64,000 bases of DNA from the NCBI GenBank assembly GCA_038845865.1, contig JAWBQJ010000005.1, positions 1 through 64,000 of the forward strand. Reading direction: 5' to 3'. The DNA comes from Desulfurococcaceae archaeon. GTDB taxonomy: Archaea > Thermoproteota > Thermoprotei_A > Sulfolobales > Desulfurococcaceae. Below are positions 27,475 through 35,620 of this stretch, piece by piece (the first letter of the stretch is position 1; each line of letters begins with the position of its first letter). The notes under the pieces were generated by a model that saw only the letters and a list, made by a program, of their open reading frames with translations, searched no databases and was not told where the DNA came from. Position numbers and translations under genes: made by a program.

Positions 27475-27983
27475 AATTGATCTTGGATGACGAAGTGTTC
27501 GCTGTAATACTCGCAGTGACCATCGTGTCATCCGTAGTAGGAATAGCAATGGTGCTTCGGCAGGAGGCCGAGCAGTGGACAGCGCTGGGTTTACTCGGAG
27601 AATGCAAAATAGGCAAATACCCTAAAACAGCGGTAAACGGCTCTTTACAGGATTTATGCATCTACGTGGCTAACTACATGGGTAAGCCAGTGTACTACAA
27701 GGTAATATACAGAGTAGGTGATCAGGAAGCATTGCCCACAAATACCACCCCTTCGCCAAGCGAACCCCTCGCCTTCTGGATAGGAGTACTGGGCAATAAG
27801 GACAACGCCACGGTACCCGTCAAGGTGCCAATTACTGTTCGAGGACCCCTACCCCGGAAAGTCGCGCTGATCTTCGAGCTCTGGTTGTACGATACCGGCA
27901 CACATGAATGGATATACTCAGGTAGGTGGGTTCATGTTTATGTTAACGTTACGTTAATACCGATAGAGGGTACAACACAGTGA
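27453..27983 (+). CDS. DUF1616 C-terminal (exterior) domain as a separate protein
   Basis: 176 residues. One membrane helix (about 14-34) followed by an exterior beta domain beginning with WTALGLLGECKIGKYP and containing LCIYVANYMGKPVYYKVIYR, which matches in order what I know of the C-terminal half of DUF1616 (a T-E-L-Y-L-L-like start, yP, then a V-x-N-x-E-like strand). In usual DUF1616 proteins this half follows four membrane helices in one chain; here those helices are encoded by the next gene. The stop overlaps the next start by four bases (GTGA). Exosortase/archaeosortase-associated in other genomes. Confidence 0.72.
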   Translation: MDCDKAVKLILDDEVFAVILAVTIVSSVVGIAMVLRQEAEQWTALGLLGECKIGKYPKTAVNGSLQDLCIYVANYMGKPVYYKVIYRVGDQEALPTNTTPSPSEPLAFWIGVLGNKDNATVPVKVPITVRGPLPRKVALIFELWLYDTGTHEWIYSGRWVHVYVNVTLIPIEGTTQ

Positions 27984-28567
27984 AACACGGCGAAGTTGTA
28001 CTCGAAGAGTACATCAAGAATCTGGCTCAGAGTAGAGGAATGTATAGCGTTCTCCGCGAAACGTGGACAAGTGTACGAGAAGGGCGTATTAAGCTAATAG
28101 ACCCCGACCCCCCCGTAACGTTCGCGGCTTACTCTTTCAGGCTATGTTACTCGCTGTGGTTCTGGGCATCCCTAGCCTTCATTTTACTAACATGCGTGCT
28201 CGTGTATACTACTGACTTCGTGCCCCTATTACTCCCCGCCAGATACGTGTTTGCAACGTTGTATGTCCTCTTTCTCCCCGGCTACTCCTTGGTGGAAGCG
28301 CTGTACCCTGGTGAGGGTGACCTTTCACCACTAGAAAGGGTGGCCCTTTCAATAGGCTTGTCGCTAGCAGTAGTGCCGTTAATAGGCTTAGTACTCAACT
28401 ACACGCAGTGGGGCATTAGGTTAACGCCGGTGGTCGCATCAACCGCTATCTTTACCACCACAATGCTGATTATCGCCCTCTACCGGAAGTACTCTATCTA
28501 TAAGCTCTCAATAACGCCCACGAGGCGAAAATCGTGGTCTTCAGGGCGGGGAAGAGTATCAGGATAG
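27980..28567 (+). CDS. DUF1616 N-terminal (membrane) domain as a separate protein
   Basis: 195 residues. A charged N-terminal helical part (1-45) is followed by four membrane helices. The DUF1616 signature is clear: ATLYVLFLPGYSLVEALYP, then GDLSPLERVALSIGLSLAVV and GLVLNYTQWGIRLTP. It ends with a basic, Ser-rich tail. Together with the preceding gene it makes up one complete DUF1616 protein, but with the two halves in reversed gene order. It overlaps the first FtsX-like gene by 34 bases. Confidence 0.8.
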   Translation: MKHGEVVLEEYIKNLAQSRGMYSVLRETWTSVREGRIKLIDPDPPVTFAAYSFRLCYSLWFWASLAFILLTCVLVYTTDFVPLLLPARYVFATLYVLFLPGYSLVEALYPGEGDLSPLERVALSIGLSLAVVPLIGLVLNYTQWGIRLTPVVASTAIFTTTMLIIALYRKYSIYKLSITPTRRKSWSSGRGRVSG

Positions 28568-29511
28568 TGACTTTACTTGTAAAATCTATTTTAAGGCGCA
28601 ACGCTCATCTGATCCTACTGGTATCTCTCAGCGCGCCACTTGTCCTCACTGTCATACTTTACTCCCTACCGAGTCCAGTACTGTTTCTAGAAGAATACTT
28701 TAGTAGCGCGTTCAGAGACGTGAACGTGGTTATAACTTCTCGGAACAGCATTATTGGGAAGTGCATTAAAGCCGGCTTAGTGGAAGGGGAATTAGCTGGT
28801 TATGGGCCCGTAACGCTAGTATACCCCAAAGTAATCACGAAGGAGTTCTTAGAGGCTCTTAAGCTCAACGAGACAGGATGCATGTGTAGCGGTTTAACCA
28901 TCTCTCTTCCCCGAGACATATATGTCTATTTAAATTATACCTGTAACGTCGGATTAAGAACTCTCGGTGCATATGGAAGTTACTGTACCGGGTATACTCA
29001 CAAGTCGCTAGAAGCCGTAATAGTGCTAGTTAATGGAACGGAGAGCTTTCAGAGAGATAACCTGTATCTTTGCTTTACTTCAAAGCTCGAAATTGCACGT
29101 AATACCCTAGTGGAACTGGAAAGCAGTATTTTGAGTACAGTAGACGCGTGGCTGTTTTTGCTGTTAATTGCTTCTTTACCGGGTGTCTATGTTGCCTCTA
29201 TTAGAGTTCTCTTAAGCATTAAAAGCGAGTTAAGGGTGTTGTTGAACGTGGGACTCAGCGAAGCCGCCGTAACCCTCTACTGTACATTCGCTCTCTGGAT
29301 TCTTGAGGTGCTTTCGGGCCTCTTCCTCCTATCGCTATCTACCACGATAGTGTACTCCGCATCTACGGCCCTCAGCACCTTAGTCCCAGCCTTAGTACCT
29401 ACTTTCAGGCTGGGGCAAATACTCCGTCACACTTTACTGATTTTCGCCTTCACTTACTTAGTCTCCTCAATAGCTTCGCGGAGGTTTGCCAGGAATGAGG
29501 AGTTACTTTAA
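28534..29511 (+). CDS. FtsX/MacB-type ABC permease-like protein, first copy
   Basis: 325 residues. One membrane helix near the N-terminus (about 27-47), an exterior domain of about 150 residues with five or more cysteines (CMCSG, NYTCNVG, YGSYCTG), then three C-terminal helices (about 205-310). This 1+3 topology with a large exterior loop is that of FtsX-like permeases (LolC/MacB). With the second permease and the LolD-like ATPase it would form a heterodimeric exporter or extractor. Start GTG 28534. Confidence 0.7.
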   Translation: MVFRAGKSIRIVTLLVKSILRRNAHLILLVSLSAPLVLTVILYSLPSPVLFLEEYFSSAFRDVNVVITSRNSIIGKCIKAGLVEGELAGYGPVTLVYPKVITKEFLEALKLNETGCMCSGLTISLPRDIYVYLNYTCNVGLRTLGAYGSYCTGYTHKSLEAVIVLVNGTESFQRDNLYLCFTSKLEIARNTLVELESSILSTVDAWLFLLLIASLPGVYVASIRVLLSIKSELRVLLNVGLSEAAVTLYCTFALWILEVLSGLFLLSLSTTIVYSASTALSTLVPALVPTFRLGQILRHTLLIFAFTYLVSSIASRRFARNEELL

Positions 29512-30571
29512 AGTTTACATACTCATGGTGCGGAAAAGGTGTGCCTTAATAGTGTTTCCAGCTGTAGTGCTCTTGGTTCTAAGCGTGCTTTCAGCGTACG
29601 CTCTAAGCTCCATACGGACACTGTACTACGCGGACAAAACACTGCTAGGATTAGGTGACAGCGTAGTCGTATCCGGCGCTGCCATTTCACCATTCACGTC
29701 GCTTGTAAACTCCGAGGAGCTGAGCAGGCTTCTAGCCGGTGTCAAAGGCGTTGAAGTAGAGTACCTCTTCCTGACCTTAGCATATCTATACGATAAACCG
29801 GTCGTAATTCACGGAGTGGAAGAAGGGGTTAAAACAGGCTGCGCCCACGTAGGTGTAGACCTGGTTAAGTCGCTTCACATAAATGTGGGAGAAGCGATCC
29901 CAGTTCACTCTCCTTTCAGTGATAGCACCTACTTCTTTGAAGTCTGCGGACTCGTTGAAGGGCCTGCCCTTCTACTGAACTACGAAGATGCCATAAAAAT
30001 TCGCGGGGTAAAGCCCGGCTACTACACGCTAGCAGTCATTAGGGCCGAGAACCGAGAAGTTCTCGAGGAGGTCTACAAAGCCCTGGGTTTGGAACCAGCT
30101 AAGCAGAAGATACTTTCTAGGGCACTATTAGTGCTAGTGCGCAAAGGCGAGAAAATCAGTGTGGAGGCCTACGAGAACATAATCGAAGGCTATCTCTACA
30201 GGCTCGGTATATACCGTGATTTCGTATTCTACTTCGCGTACGCCATGGTAATTATCTCGGCCCTCAGCACACCGATAATCGGTGTAGGGCTGGTGGTGCT
30301 GCTTCGTAGAGAAGTTTACGTGCTAAGGCTTTTAGGCCTATCTTGTAGAGGGGTATTCCTAGTGCTCCTGACTACTGTAGTGGTCGCGACGCTGTTTTCA
30401 TACGCGCTTGCCCAAGTAATTGCTATTTCAGGGCTTCTCCCGGGTACGCGCGTACTAGGCTACTATATAAGCCCCTCGATGAGCGTGGAAGATCTCATTT
30501 GCGTACACTTCGTGCACTTAGTGATGTGCATCACGGGAGCATATATTGGGTTAACACGCCATGCCAAGTAA
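29495..30571 (+). CDS. FtsX/MacB-type ABC permease-like protein, second copy
   Basis: 358 residues from the ATG at 29495, placed about 10 bp after GGAGGT; a TTG at 29486 is less likely. A membrane helix (about 17-37), an exterior alpha/beta domain (about 40-220) including GVDLVKSLHINVGEAIPVHS, a phrase typical of MacB-like periplasmic domains (v-G-x-x-i), then three helices with the FtsX-like VYVLRLLGLSCRGVFLVL. Overlaps both neighbours. Partner of the preceding permease. Confidence 0.78.
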   Translation: MRSYFKVYILMVRKRCALIVFPAVVLLVLSVLSAYALSSIRTLYYADKTLLGLGDSVVVSGAAISPFTSLVNSEELSRLLAGVKGVEVEYLFLTLAYLYDKPVVIHGVEEGVKTGCAHVGVDLVKSLHINVGEAIPVHSPFSDSTYFFEVCGLVEGPALLLNYEDAIKIRGVKPGYYTLAVIRAENREVLEEVYKALGLEPAKQKILSRALLVLVRKGEKISVEAYENIIEGYLYRLGIYRDFVFYFAYAMVIISALSTPIIGVGLVVLLRREVYVLRLLGLSCRGVFLVLLTTVVVATLFSYALAQVIAISGLLPGTRVLGYYISPSMSVEDLICVHFVHLVMCITGAYIGLTRHAK

Positions 30572-32081
30572 ACGCGCATATATGGCGCTACTCATCATAC
30601 TGCACGCTGCAATTGTAAGACTCATCCCTGTACTTGTCACGGGTATGCCCTTCTCCAACGATGTATGGCCGCTAATCAGGATCGCACAGGCGCTCAACAA
30701 TGGTACGAGCATAGGCGCGCTTTATGGAGACCCGGTTTACGGGCATCACGCTCAGTGGCCTTTCTCAGTGCTCATGGCAATGCTATACTCCAACGTAGCA
30801 GGTATAAGTCCACTATTTTACTACCAGTATGTTGGAACATGTCTTGTAGGTTTAGTGCTGGCGTTGCTAGCATACGTACTTGGTAACCGCTTATTCGGCG
30901 AGCACGCCGAACCGGCCCTATTCGCTCTAGCTCTATCAGCGTACCCGTCTTTTGTACTGTACACTTCCGCGTTTTTGAAGGAGGTATACGCCCACCTAAT
31001 AGCGCTGGCTTTCCTTATTTGGGTGCTTACTTCCAGTAGATGGGGTGCTTACTTCCTAGCACCAGTATTCACGGTATCACTCGTACTTGGACACCCACTT
31101 CCTTCCATTATCCTTGCTCTCGTGCTTGCGCTACATTACGTTGATGAAAGGGTCCAGGCATTTAGGGGCCGTAAAGCACCTGAACGGGTTTCGTGGAGGT
31201 TGGCGGCATTGGCCCTGGTTTTACTGGTGGCAACGATAGCATATAATGCGGTGGTCGTGAAGGAATGGCCGATCCTACTTAATTCCGTAGACGCCATGCT
31301 ACTAATTACATACGCTGTAACGGTGTACGCCGCTTACGTACTACTTGGTGATGGAGGGTCGAGCTGCCTGTTTGGAGCACTTGCAACAGCGGCAATCGTG
31401 ATTACCGTGAGGGCCATTACCAGCCCCCTATCGTATAGCTTATTGCTGTACGTGGCACCACCTCTAACAGTATTCCTTGCGAGCACCATTAAGAGCGTGC
31501 GGAGATCTGGAGACAGTAGCCTACGTGCAGTAACCGCTACACCGCTTCTCCTAATTATCTCTACCGGGTTTTTGTACATTACAACGTACTTCACTCAGGT
31601 ACTAGGACTTCTACATAGGCTACTAAATTACCTTGTTTACGTGACTGCAGTATTGATGGCTGGCATGGCACGTAGAAGTATTGGTAAGACCGCCGCCATC
31701 GCGTGCGCGTGTGTAGCTATTACACTGGCATCCGTGTGCACCGCTTCCACGGGGTTAGATCCCCTTCTATTCTACTGGAAGTACAGTAAAGTGGATGGCG
31801 AGCTTGAAGTTTATATAGCGAGGTTCCTGGCTGGAGCCGGCATACACGGCGACCCGAAGTACTCCTACTTCATGGCGGGGCTGGTTAATCACATACCACT
31901 AAACGCGCTGGTGGACACTTGCAGGTGGCTAGGCCGTTCCCAAGACCTACTATTGCTTTCTTCTAGCGACTTAAAGTACGGTATACCGGTCTCGCCAGTA
32001 GATTTTGTTAAAATTGGGGAAAACGTATTTACATGTGGTGATCTCGTGTTCAATGCCGGTGATATATGGCTCTTCGGGTAG
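30561..32081 (+). CDS. GT-C-fold-like multi-pass membrane protein (possible glycosyltransferase)
   Basis: 506 residues with about 12 membrane helices. The first exterior loop carries PFSNDVWPLIRIAQALNNGT, with an acidic D-x-W before a helix, as in GT-C glycosyltransferases (PMT, oligosaccharyltransferase-like), whose catalytic acid sits in the first loop. YTSAFLKEVYAHLIALAF is consistent with that. If so it would use a lipid-phosphate sugar such as the product of the GT2 enzyme at the operon start. A plain structural membrane protein is not excluded. It overlaps the upstream permease gene and the start region of the ATPase gene. Confidence 0.6.
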   Translation: MPSKRAYMALLIILHAAIVRLIPVLVTGMPFSNDVWPLIRIAQALNNGTSIGALYGDPVYGHHAQWPFSVLMAMLYSNVAGISPLFYYQYVGTCLVGLVLALLAYVLGNRLFGEHAEPALFALALSAYPSFVLYTSAFLKEVYAHLIALAFLIWVLTSSRWGAYFLAPVFTVSLVLGHPLPSIILALVLALHYVDERVQAFRGRKAPERVSWRLAALALVLLVATIAYNAVVVKEWPILLNSVDAMLLITYAVTVYAAYVLLGDGGSSCLFGALATAAIVITVRAITSPLSYSLLLYVAPPLTVFLASTIKSVRRSGDSSLRAVTATPLLLIISTGFLYITTYFTQVLGLLHRLLNYLVYVTAVLMAGMARRSIGKTAAIACACVAITLASVCTASTGLDPLLFYWKYSKVDGELEVYIARFLAGAGIHGDPKYSYFMAGLVNHIPLNALVDTCRWLGRSQDLLLLSSSDLKYGIPVSPVDFVKIGENVFTCGDLVFNAGDIWLFG

Positions 32082-32086
32082 TAGCG

Positions 32087-32767
32087 ATGTACTTGCTTAA
32101 GCTAGTGGGAGTTTCGAAGGTTGTTGGAGGAGAACTAATACTCAGAGACCTAGACCTCGAAATACCGGGATCTGCCACGGTACTAGTCCGTGGTAGAAGC
32201 GGTGTTGGCAAGTCTACGTTAGCGAGAATAGCAGCGCTCTTGTGGAAACCAGACAGTGGTACAGTCCTCTTTAACGGTGTAGATACGTGTACTCTCAGTG
32301 AAGCGGAGAGGTCCAAGGTGAGGTTAAGGCACATTGGGTACGTCGACCAGGAGTACGTGTTAATGCCCGAGCTCACGGTGTTGGAGAACGTTGAACTACC
32401 CCTTCTATTACTGGGCGTTGAAAAGAAAAAGCGCCGAGAGTTGGCGAAGGATGCGCTTGAGGCCTTAGGGTTAAAAGGCCTTGAACACAGGTACCCTGAC
32501 GAGCTTAGTGGCGGTCAGAAACAACGTGTCGTGATAGCGAGAGCACTGGTTAAGGGACCAAGGCTACTCGTAGCGGACGAACCGTTCTCGAACCTAGACA
32601 ATGAAGCGGCTAGAAACGTTTTAGACTACATAAGAAGGCTCTCCAGGTCTATTGGTTTGTCAGCATTGATGACCACCGTGGACCTTTACGGAGATTACCA
32701 GGTTGACTACGAGTACGTTCTTGAAAACGGGAGACTGACTGCCGTCAAACGGCTGGAACCACGTTAG
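32087..32767 (+). CDS. LolD/MacB-type ABC ATPase
   Basis: 226 residues from the ATG at 32087, where the family fold begins (LLKLVGVSKVVGG); the in-frame ATG at 32066, with GGTGAT just before it, is the alternative. Walker A GRSGVGKST (36-44), Q-loop YVDQEYVLMPELTVLENVELP, signature DELSGGQKQRVVIARAL, Walker B RLLVADEPFSNLD. The LTVLENVxLPLLL pattern is that of LolD/MacB ATPases, which pair with FtsX-type permeases. The usual H-loop His is replaced (LMTTVDLYGDY), so ATP hydrolysis may be altered. Last gene of the operon. Confidence 0.92.
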   Translation: MYLLKLVGVSKVVGGELILRDLDLEIPGSATVLVRGRSGVGKSTLARIAALLWKPDSGTVLFNGVDTCTLSEAERSKVRLRHIGYVDQEYVLMPELTVLENVELPLLLLGVEKKKRRELAKDALEALGLKGLEHRYPDELSGGQKQRVVIARALVKGPRLLVADEPFSNLDNEAARNVLDYIRRLSRSIGLSALMTTVDLYGDYQVDYEYVLENGRLTAVKRLEPR

Positions 32768-32783
32768 GGACAGTGAACTTAAA

Positions 32784-33238
32784 CTACAGCCGGCAAATGC
32801 TTATTTTTCTGTAGGTCACCGCAATGACTATTCCAGCAAAGACGGCCAGCGTTAACAGGTAAGCTAGACCCTCCACATGTATATCGGTATGCTCCAGAGG
32901 TAGGAGAACGACGGGAAGTTCCAGGAAATAAGCCTTTTACCGGGTGCGCGCATTACGAGGTTCATTCATGTGTAGCTAGCTATGAGCAATAGCACATACA
33001 GCCCCACCACGACCGAGACCCACAGAACCGGTGTCCTGCCCTTCTTTCTTACATCTTTACACCCCTTCACTATTTATTCCAGGTAATGCCACCCTCGGGA
33101 TGAAAACCAGTATTGCTAGGAACCTGACTACGTTTATGAAAATGTACAGATACTGTAGAGTACAGCGGCCACGATGAAGCCCGGTTTAGGCGCGTTCAGC
33201 ACCTTAGCTGGAAGCACTACGAGGAGCGCGCGAAGATC
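32784..33238 (-). pseudogene. decayed multi-helix membrane protein gene
   Basis: Four protein-like stretches in different minus-strand frames: about 33238-33155 (ALLVVLPAKVLNAPKPGFIV), 33153-33057 (FINVVRFLAILVFIPRVALP), 33059-32966 (KGRTPVLWVSVVVGLYVLLL) and 32938-32784 (GLAYLLTLAVFAGIVIAVTY). Each ends at a stop or frameshift, and together they read as one membrane protein with at least four helices. The whole 32768-33403 gap holds no intact gene. I cannot identify the family; a permease or surface-anchoring protein related to the preceding operon is possible. A nested palindrome lies where its promoter would be. Confidence 0.6.
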
Positions 33239-33312
33239 GGCGTGATACCAGCCCTGTTAACACTTGACGAAAGCGCCCGCTCTCACCGGGACCTATATGG
33301 TACTATCCCGGC

Positions 33313-33349
33313 ATATACTTCACTGCATATATATGCAACAAAAGTATAT
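33313..33349. repeat. nested inverted repeat
   Basis: A perfect 14-bp palindrome TGCATATATATGCA (33324-33337) is flanked by ATATACTT (33313-33320) and its complement AAGTATAT (33342-33349). It lies upstream of the decayed minus-strand gene and downstream of the phosphorylase stop; it looks like an operator over an A/T-rich promoter, or a hairpin. Confidence 0.5.
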
Positions 33350-33403
33350 CTACGACAGCGCTCTTAGTAGGCGGTGAATATGTTACGGAGCATACGGGCC
33401 AGT

Positions 33404-34984
33404 TCATACAAGTGGTGTTTTAACGAGGTCTGGGTAGTACTCTTTTAGCACCCTGAACATGCTTACCCTGGGCATGAACGACCTCGTTGCAGATAGTGCT
33501 ATGCTGTAAAAGGCCTCTGACCCCTCTTTAAACACCTTATATATTTTCAGGAGCTTGGCTTTCAGCTCGTCGTAGTCCCTTTCGTTTATTTCTCTGGCCT
33601 TTTCGCAGTGTAGGTCTATTGGTTCACGCAGGTCCTCGCCGAAAAGCCACCCGTTAATGCCATCAACTACAAATTCCAGTACTCCACCGTCTCTAACGGC
33701 TAGTGAGGGTACGCCGTTTATTGCTGCCTTCATGTAGCTAGTTCCACAAGCCTCCAGGCCCGAGAAGGGCGTGAATAGGAGCAGGTGCCCCGAGGACAGG
33801 AGTACTTTGGCTTTGAGCACGTCGTAGTTGTGGATGAATACGACGTTCGGCATTTCCCTGTGCATTTTCCTAAAGACCCTCATGTACTCTACGCCTGCGA
33901 GGTCGTGGGGGTGGGCTTTACCGCCTATGATGAATGCTATTGGCATGTCCTTAAGTTCGCTGGCGAGCTTTGCAATCATCCAGGGCCTCTTGTACTCCGT
34001 AATCCTTCTAGCCCACACGACGACGAGCTTGTTTTCTAATGTGATGTCTTTGTAGCTACGTAACAGCTTTTCGAGCTCGTAAACGAGCTTTTCCCTAATA
34101 CCTATTAGTAGGTCTAGCGTTAATTTGCGCGATTCGAAGGCCCATCTAATATTCGGGGTTGTCCACCTCTCCAGGTTAACACCGTTTGTTACGTAAGCTA
34201 GCTTTTCGTTAAAGTGCGGGAATATCCTACGTAAAACATCGTAGTGCTTGGCGGATACTGCAAGTGCTTGTTGAGCCGCCGCAAGACCTATCTCCGTCAG
34301 AAGGACTTCCTTCTCAATGAACTTGTAACCCAGCTCTCTCTCAAGCACTTCTCGGGGAAATGATGGATGCCCCCATATACCGGCTGTGTGTATTATAAGC
34401 CTGTACTTGCCGGGTATTTTTAGCTGAAGGGGTAACGTGGCTGTGTAGGCTTCTTGAAGGTCTATATACGCCACGCAGTCTAGTTCAAAGCTTCTCTTAA
34501 TGTACTCTGCGGCAACTTTAGAGAACAGTATGTACTTGTACGCCTTTTCCTCGGCATCGCTTTCAACGTATATCCTGCTCGTGATGTCTGCAACCCGTTC
34601 AGGGGACAGAACATTGAAGAAAACTGCCTTGGCGGAGCCGTACTTGTATGTAAGGGCCTCTACTTCCACGTCCTCGCCTCTCAGCTTAACCTTAAACCTA
34701 TCCTCAACAGATAAGTTCTTGACGAGTTCTTCGGGCTGTTGTTGCGGTTTTGGAACGGGGTTCTCACCATCATCGAAACTCCACTCCACGTAGCCGTACC
34801 TGTAAAACAGTGTTAGGGCCACGTACCTTAGCCCTAATCTGCCCGCAGCGTAGAACTTGTCACCTTCTAAAACACCTAAACCGCCCGCGTACGTGTACCC
34901 GGCGTCGAGCGCTAAGTCGGGCGTGACGCTAATAGCGTAACGGCTGGTATCAACGTCCACTTTGATCACCACGTTACCAAACAT
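33404..34984 (-). CDS. glgP: alpha-glucan (glycogen/maltodextrin) phosphorylase, GT35
   Basis: 526 residues from the ATG at 34984. This start was chosen because a TATA box lies about 26 bp upstream (leaderless transcript) and because the frame upstream overlaps the promoter of the divergent regulator; longer starts exist at 34999 and 35059. Signatures: AGGLGVLEGDKFYAAGRLGL, HPSFPREVLE, AYVTNGVNLERWT, ARRITEYKRP, and the pyridoxal-phosphate lysine in GTSYMKAAINGVPSLAVRDG. Catalyses phosphorolysis of alpha-1,4-glucan to glucose 1-phosphate in the cytosol. The short (under 600 residues) archaeal/Thermotoga-type form. Part of a glycogen locus with glycogen synthase and two GH57 enzymes. Confidence 0.92.
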   Translation of the reverse strand: MFGNVVIKVDVDTSRYAISVTPDLALDAGYTYAGGLGVLEGDKFYAAGRLGLRYVALTLFYRYGYVEWSFDDGENPVPKPQQQPEELVKNLSVEDRFKVKLRGEDVEVEALTYKYGSAKAVFFNVLSPERVADITSRIYVESDAEEKAYKYILFSKVAAEYIKRSFELDCVAYIDLQEAYTATLPLQLKIPGKYRLIIHTAGIWGHPSFPREVLERELGYKFIEKEVLLTEIGLAAAQQALAVSAKHYDVLRRIFPHFNEKLAYVTNGVNLERWTTPNIRWAFESRKLTLDLLIGIREKLVYELEKLLRSYKDITLENKLVVVWARRITEYKRPWMIAKLASELKDMPIAFIIGGKAHPHDLAGVEYMRVFRKMHREMPNVVFIHNYDVLKAKVLLSSGHLLLFTPFSGLEACGTSYMKAAINGVPSLAVRDGGVLEFVVDGINGWLFGEDLREPIDLHCEKAREINERDYDELKAKLLKIYKVFKEGSEAFYSIALSATRSFMPRVSMFRVLKEYYPDLVKTPLV

Positions 34985-35002
34985 CGGGTAACCTGGCATT
35001 TG

Positions 35003-35010
35003 AATATAAA
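35003..35010 (-). promoter_or_regulatory. TATA box of the phosphorylase gene
   Basis: The minus strand reads TTTTATATTC, with the first T about 27 bases before the ATG at 34984. The divergent regulator has its own TATA-like CATAATTTTA at about 35041-35050. Confidence 0.5.
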
Positions 35011-35083
35011 AGTGGCGCTGCTTAATAGCTTTACCTAAAAGCCATAATTTTAGCTGCATGAGAGTGAGGGTTGGTGATGGTGT

Positions 35084-35587
35084 GTGCCAGCGTCCCTCTC
35101 AAGGCTGATCAGCATACTGAAAAGTGTCGGCATGGAGTTCACCGTTAATGACATCGTCGCGAAGGCAGGGCTCTCGCCTAGTACAGCGAGAAGGTACGTT
35201 CGGGAAATGGTTAAGCAGGGCGTGGTCACCGGATTTAACGGTAAATACACCGTAACAGATAAGGGCCTCCTCCTGCTTGAAGGAGAAGCCATTTACAAAA
35301 AACGCGTTGAGAGCGCGGTAGCCTACGTATTCACGGACGAGGATGGAGCCCCATTGTATTTAAAAATAGATAGCGTCGAGAAGCTGTACGTTGCTTTAAA
35401 GTACGGTTTCGTACCAGACCGCGTAATTGTACACCACTTGACCAGGGGGTTCCTGTTTAGGTGGATCTCAGAGGCAGTGGGTGCGAAGATGCTTGCGCGG
35501 AGGATTAGGGACGTAAAGTCCGTCGAAGAGCTGGTCAAAACGCTCGAAGAGTATGCAGGCCTAGCTACCAGGAGCGGTTCTTTCTAG
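35084..35587 (+). CDS. winged-helix regulator with DUF5752-like C-terminal domain
   Basis: 167 residues. The N-terminal winged helix reads FTVNDIVAKAGLSPSTARRY then VREMVKQGVVTGFNGKYTVT with a hairpin wing. The C-terminal domain (about 78-155) has YVFTDEDGAPLYLKIDS, VIVHHLTRGFLFRWI and GAKMLARRIRDV, which align with the C-terminal part of the GH57 enzyme at 38038-39579 and resemble DUF5752. It is divergent from the phosphorylase gene by about 100 bp, so it is the obvious candidate regulator of the glycogen genes, with the second domain as the sensor. Start GTG 35084 with GGTGAT upstream. Confidence 0.82.
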   Translation: MPASLSRLISILKSVGMEFTVNDIVAKAGLSPSTARRYVREMVKQGVVTGFNGKYTVTDKGLLLLEGEAIYKKRVESAVAYVFTDEDGAPLYLKIDSVEKLYVALKYGFVPDRVIVHHLTRGFLFRWISEAVGAKMLARRIRDVKSVEELVKTLEEYAGLATRSGSF

Positions 35588-35620
35588 CACGGGTCACAAC
35601 CCTTTCTAGTAACTCGGAGA

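Noticed and set aside
17528-32767. MoxR-rich operon as an antiviral defence island
   Set aside because: No nuclease, effector or defence-type helicase; the content is envelope and glycan related.
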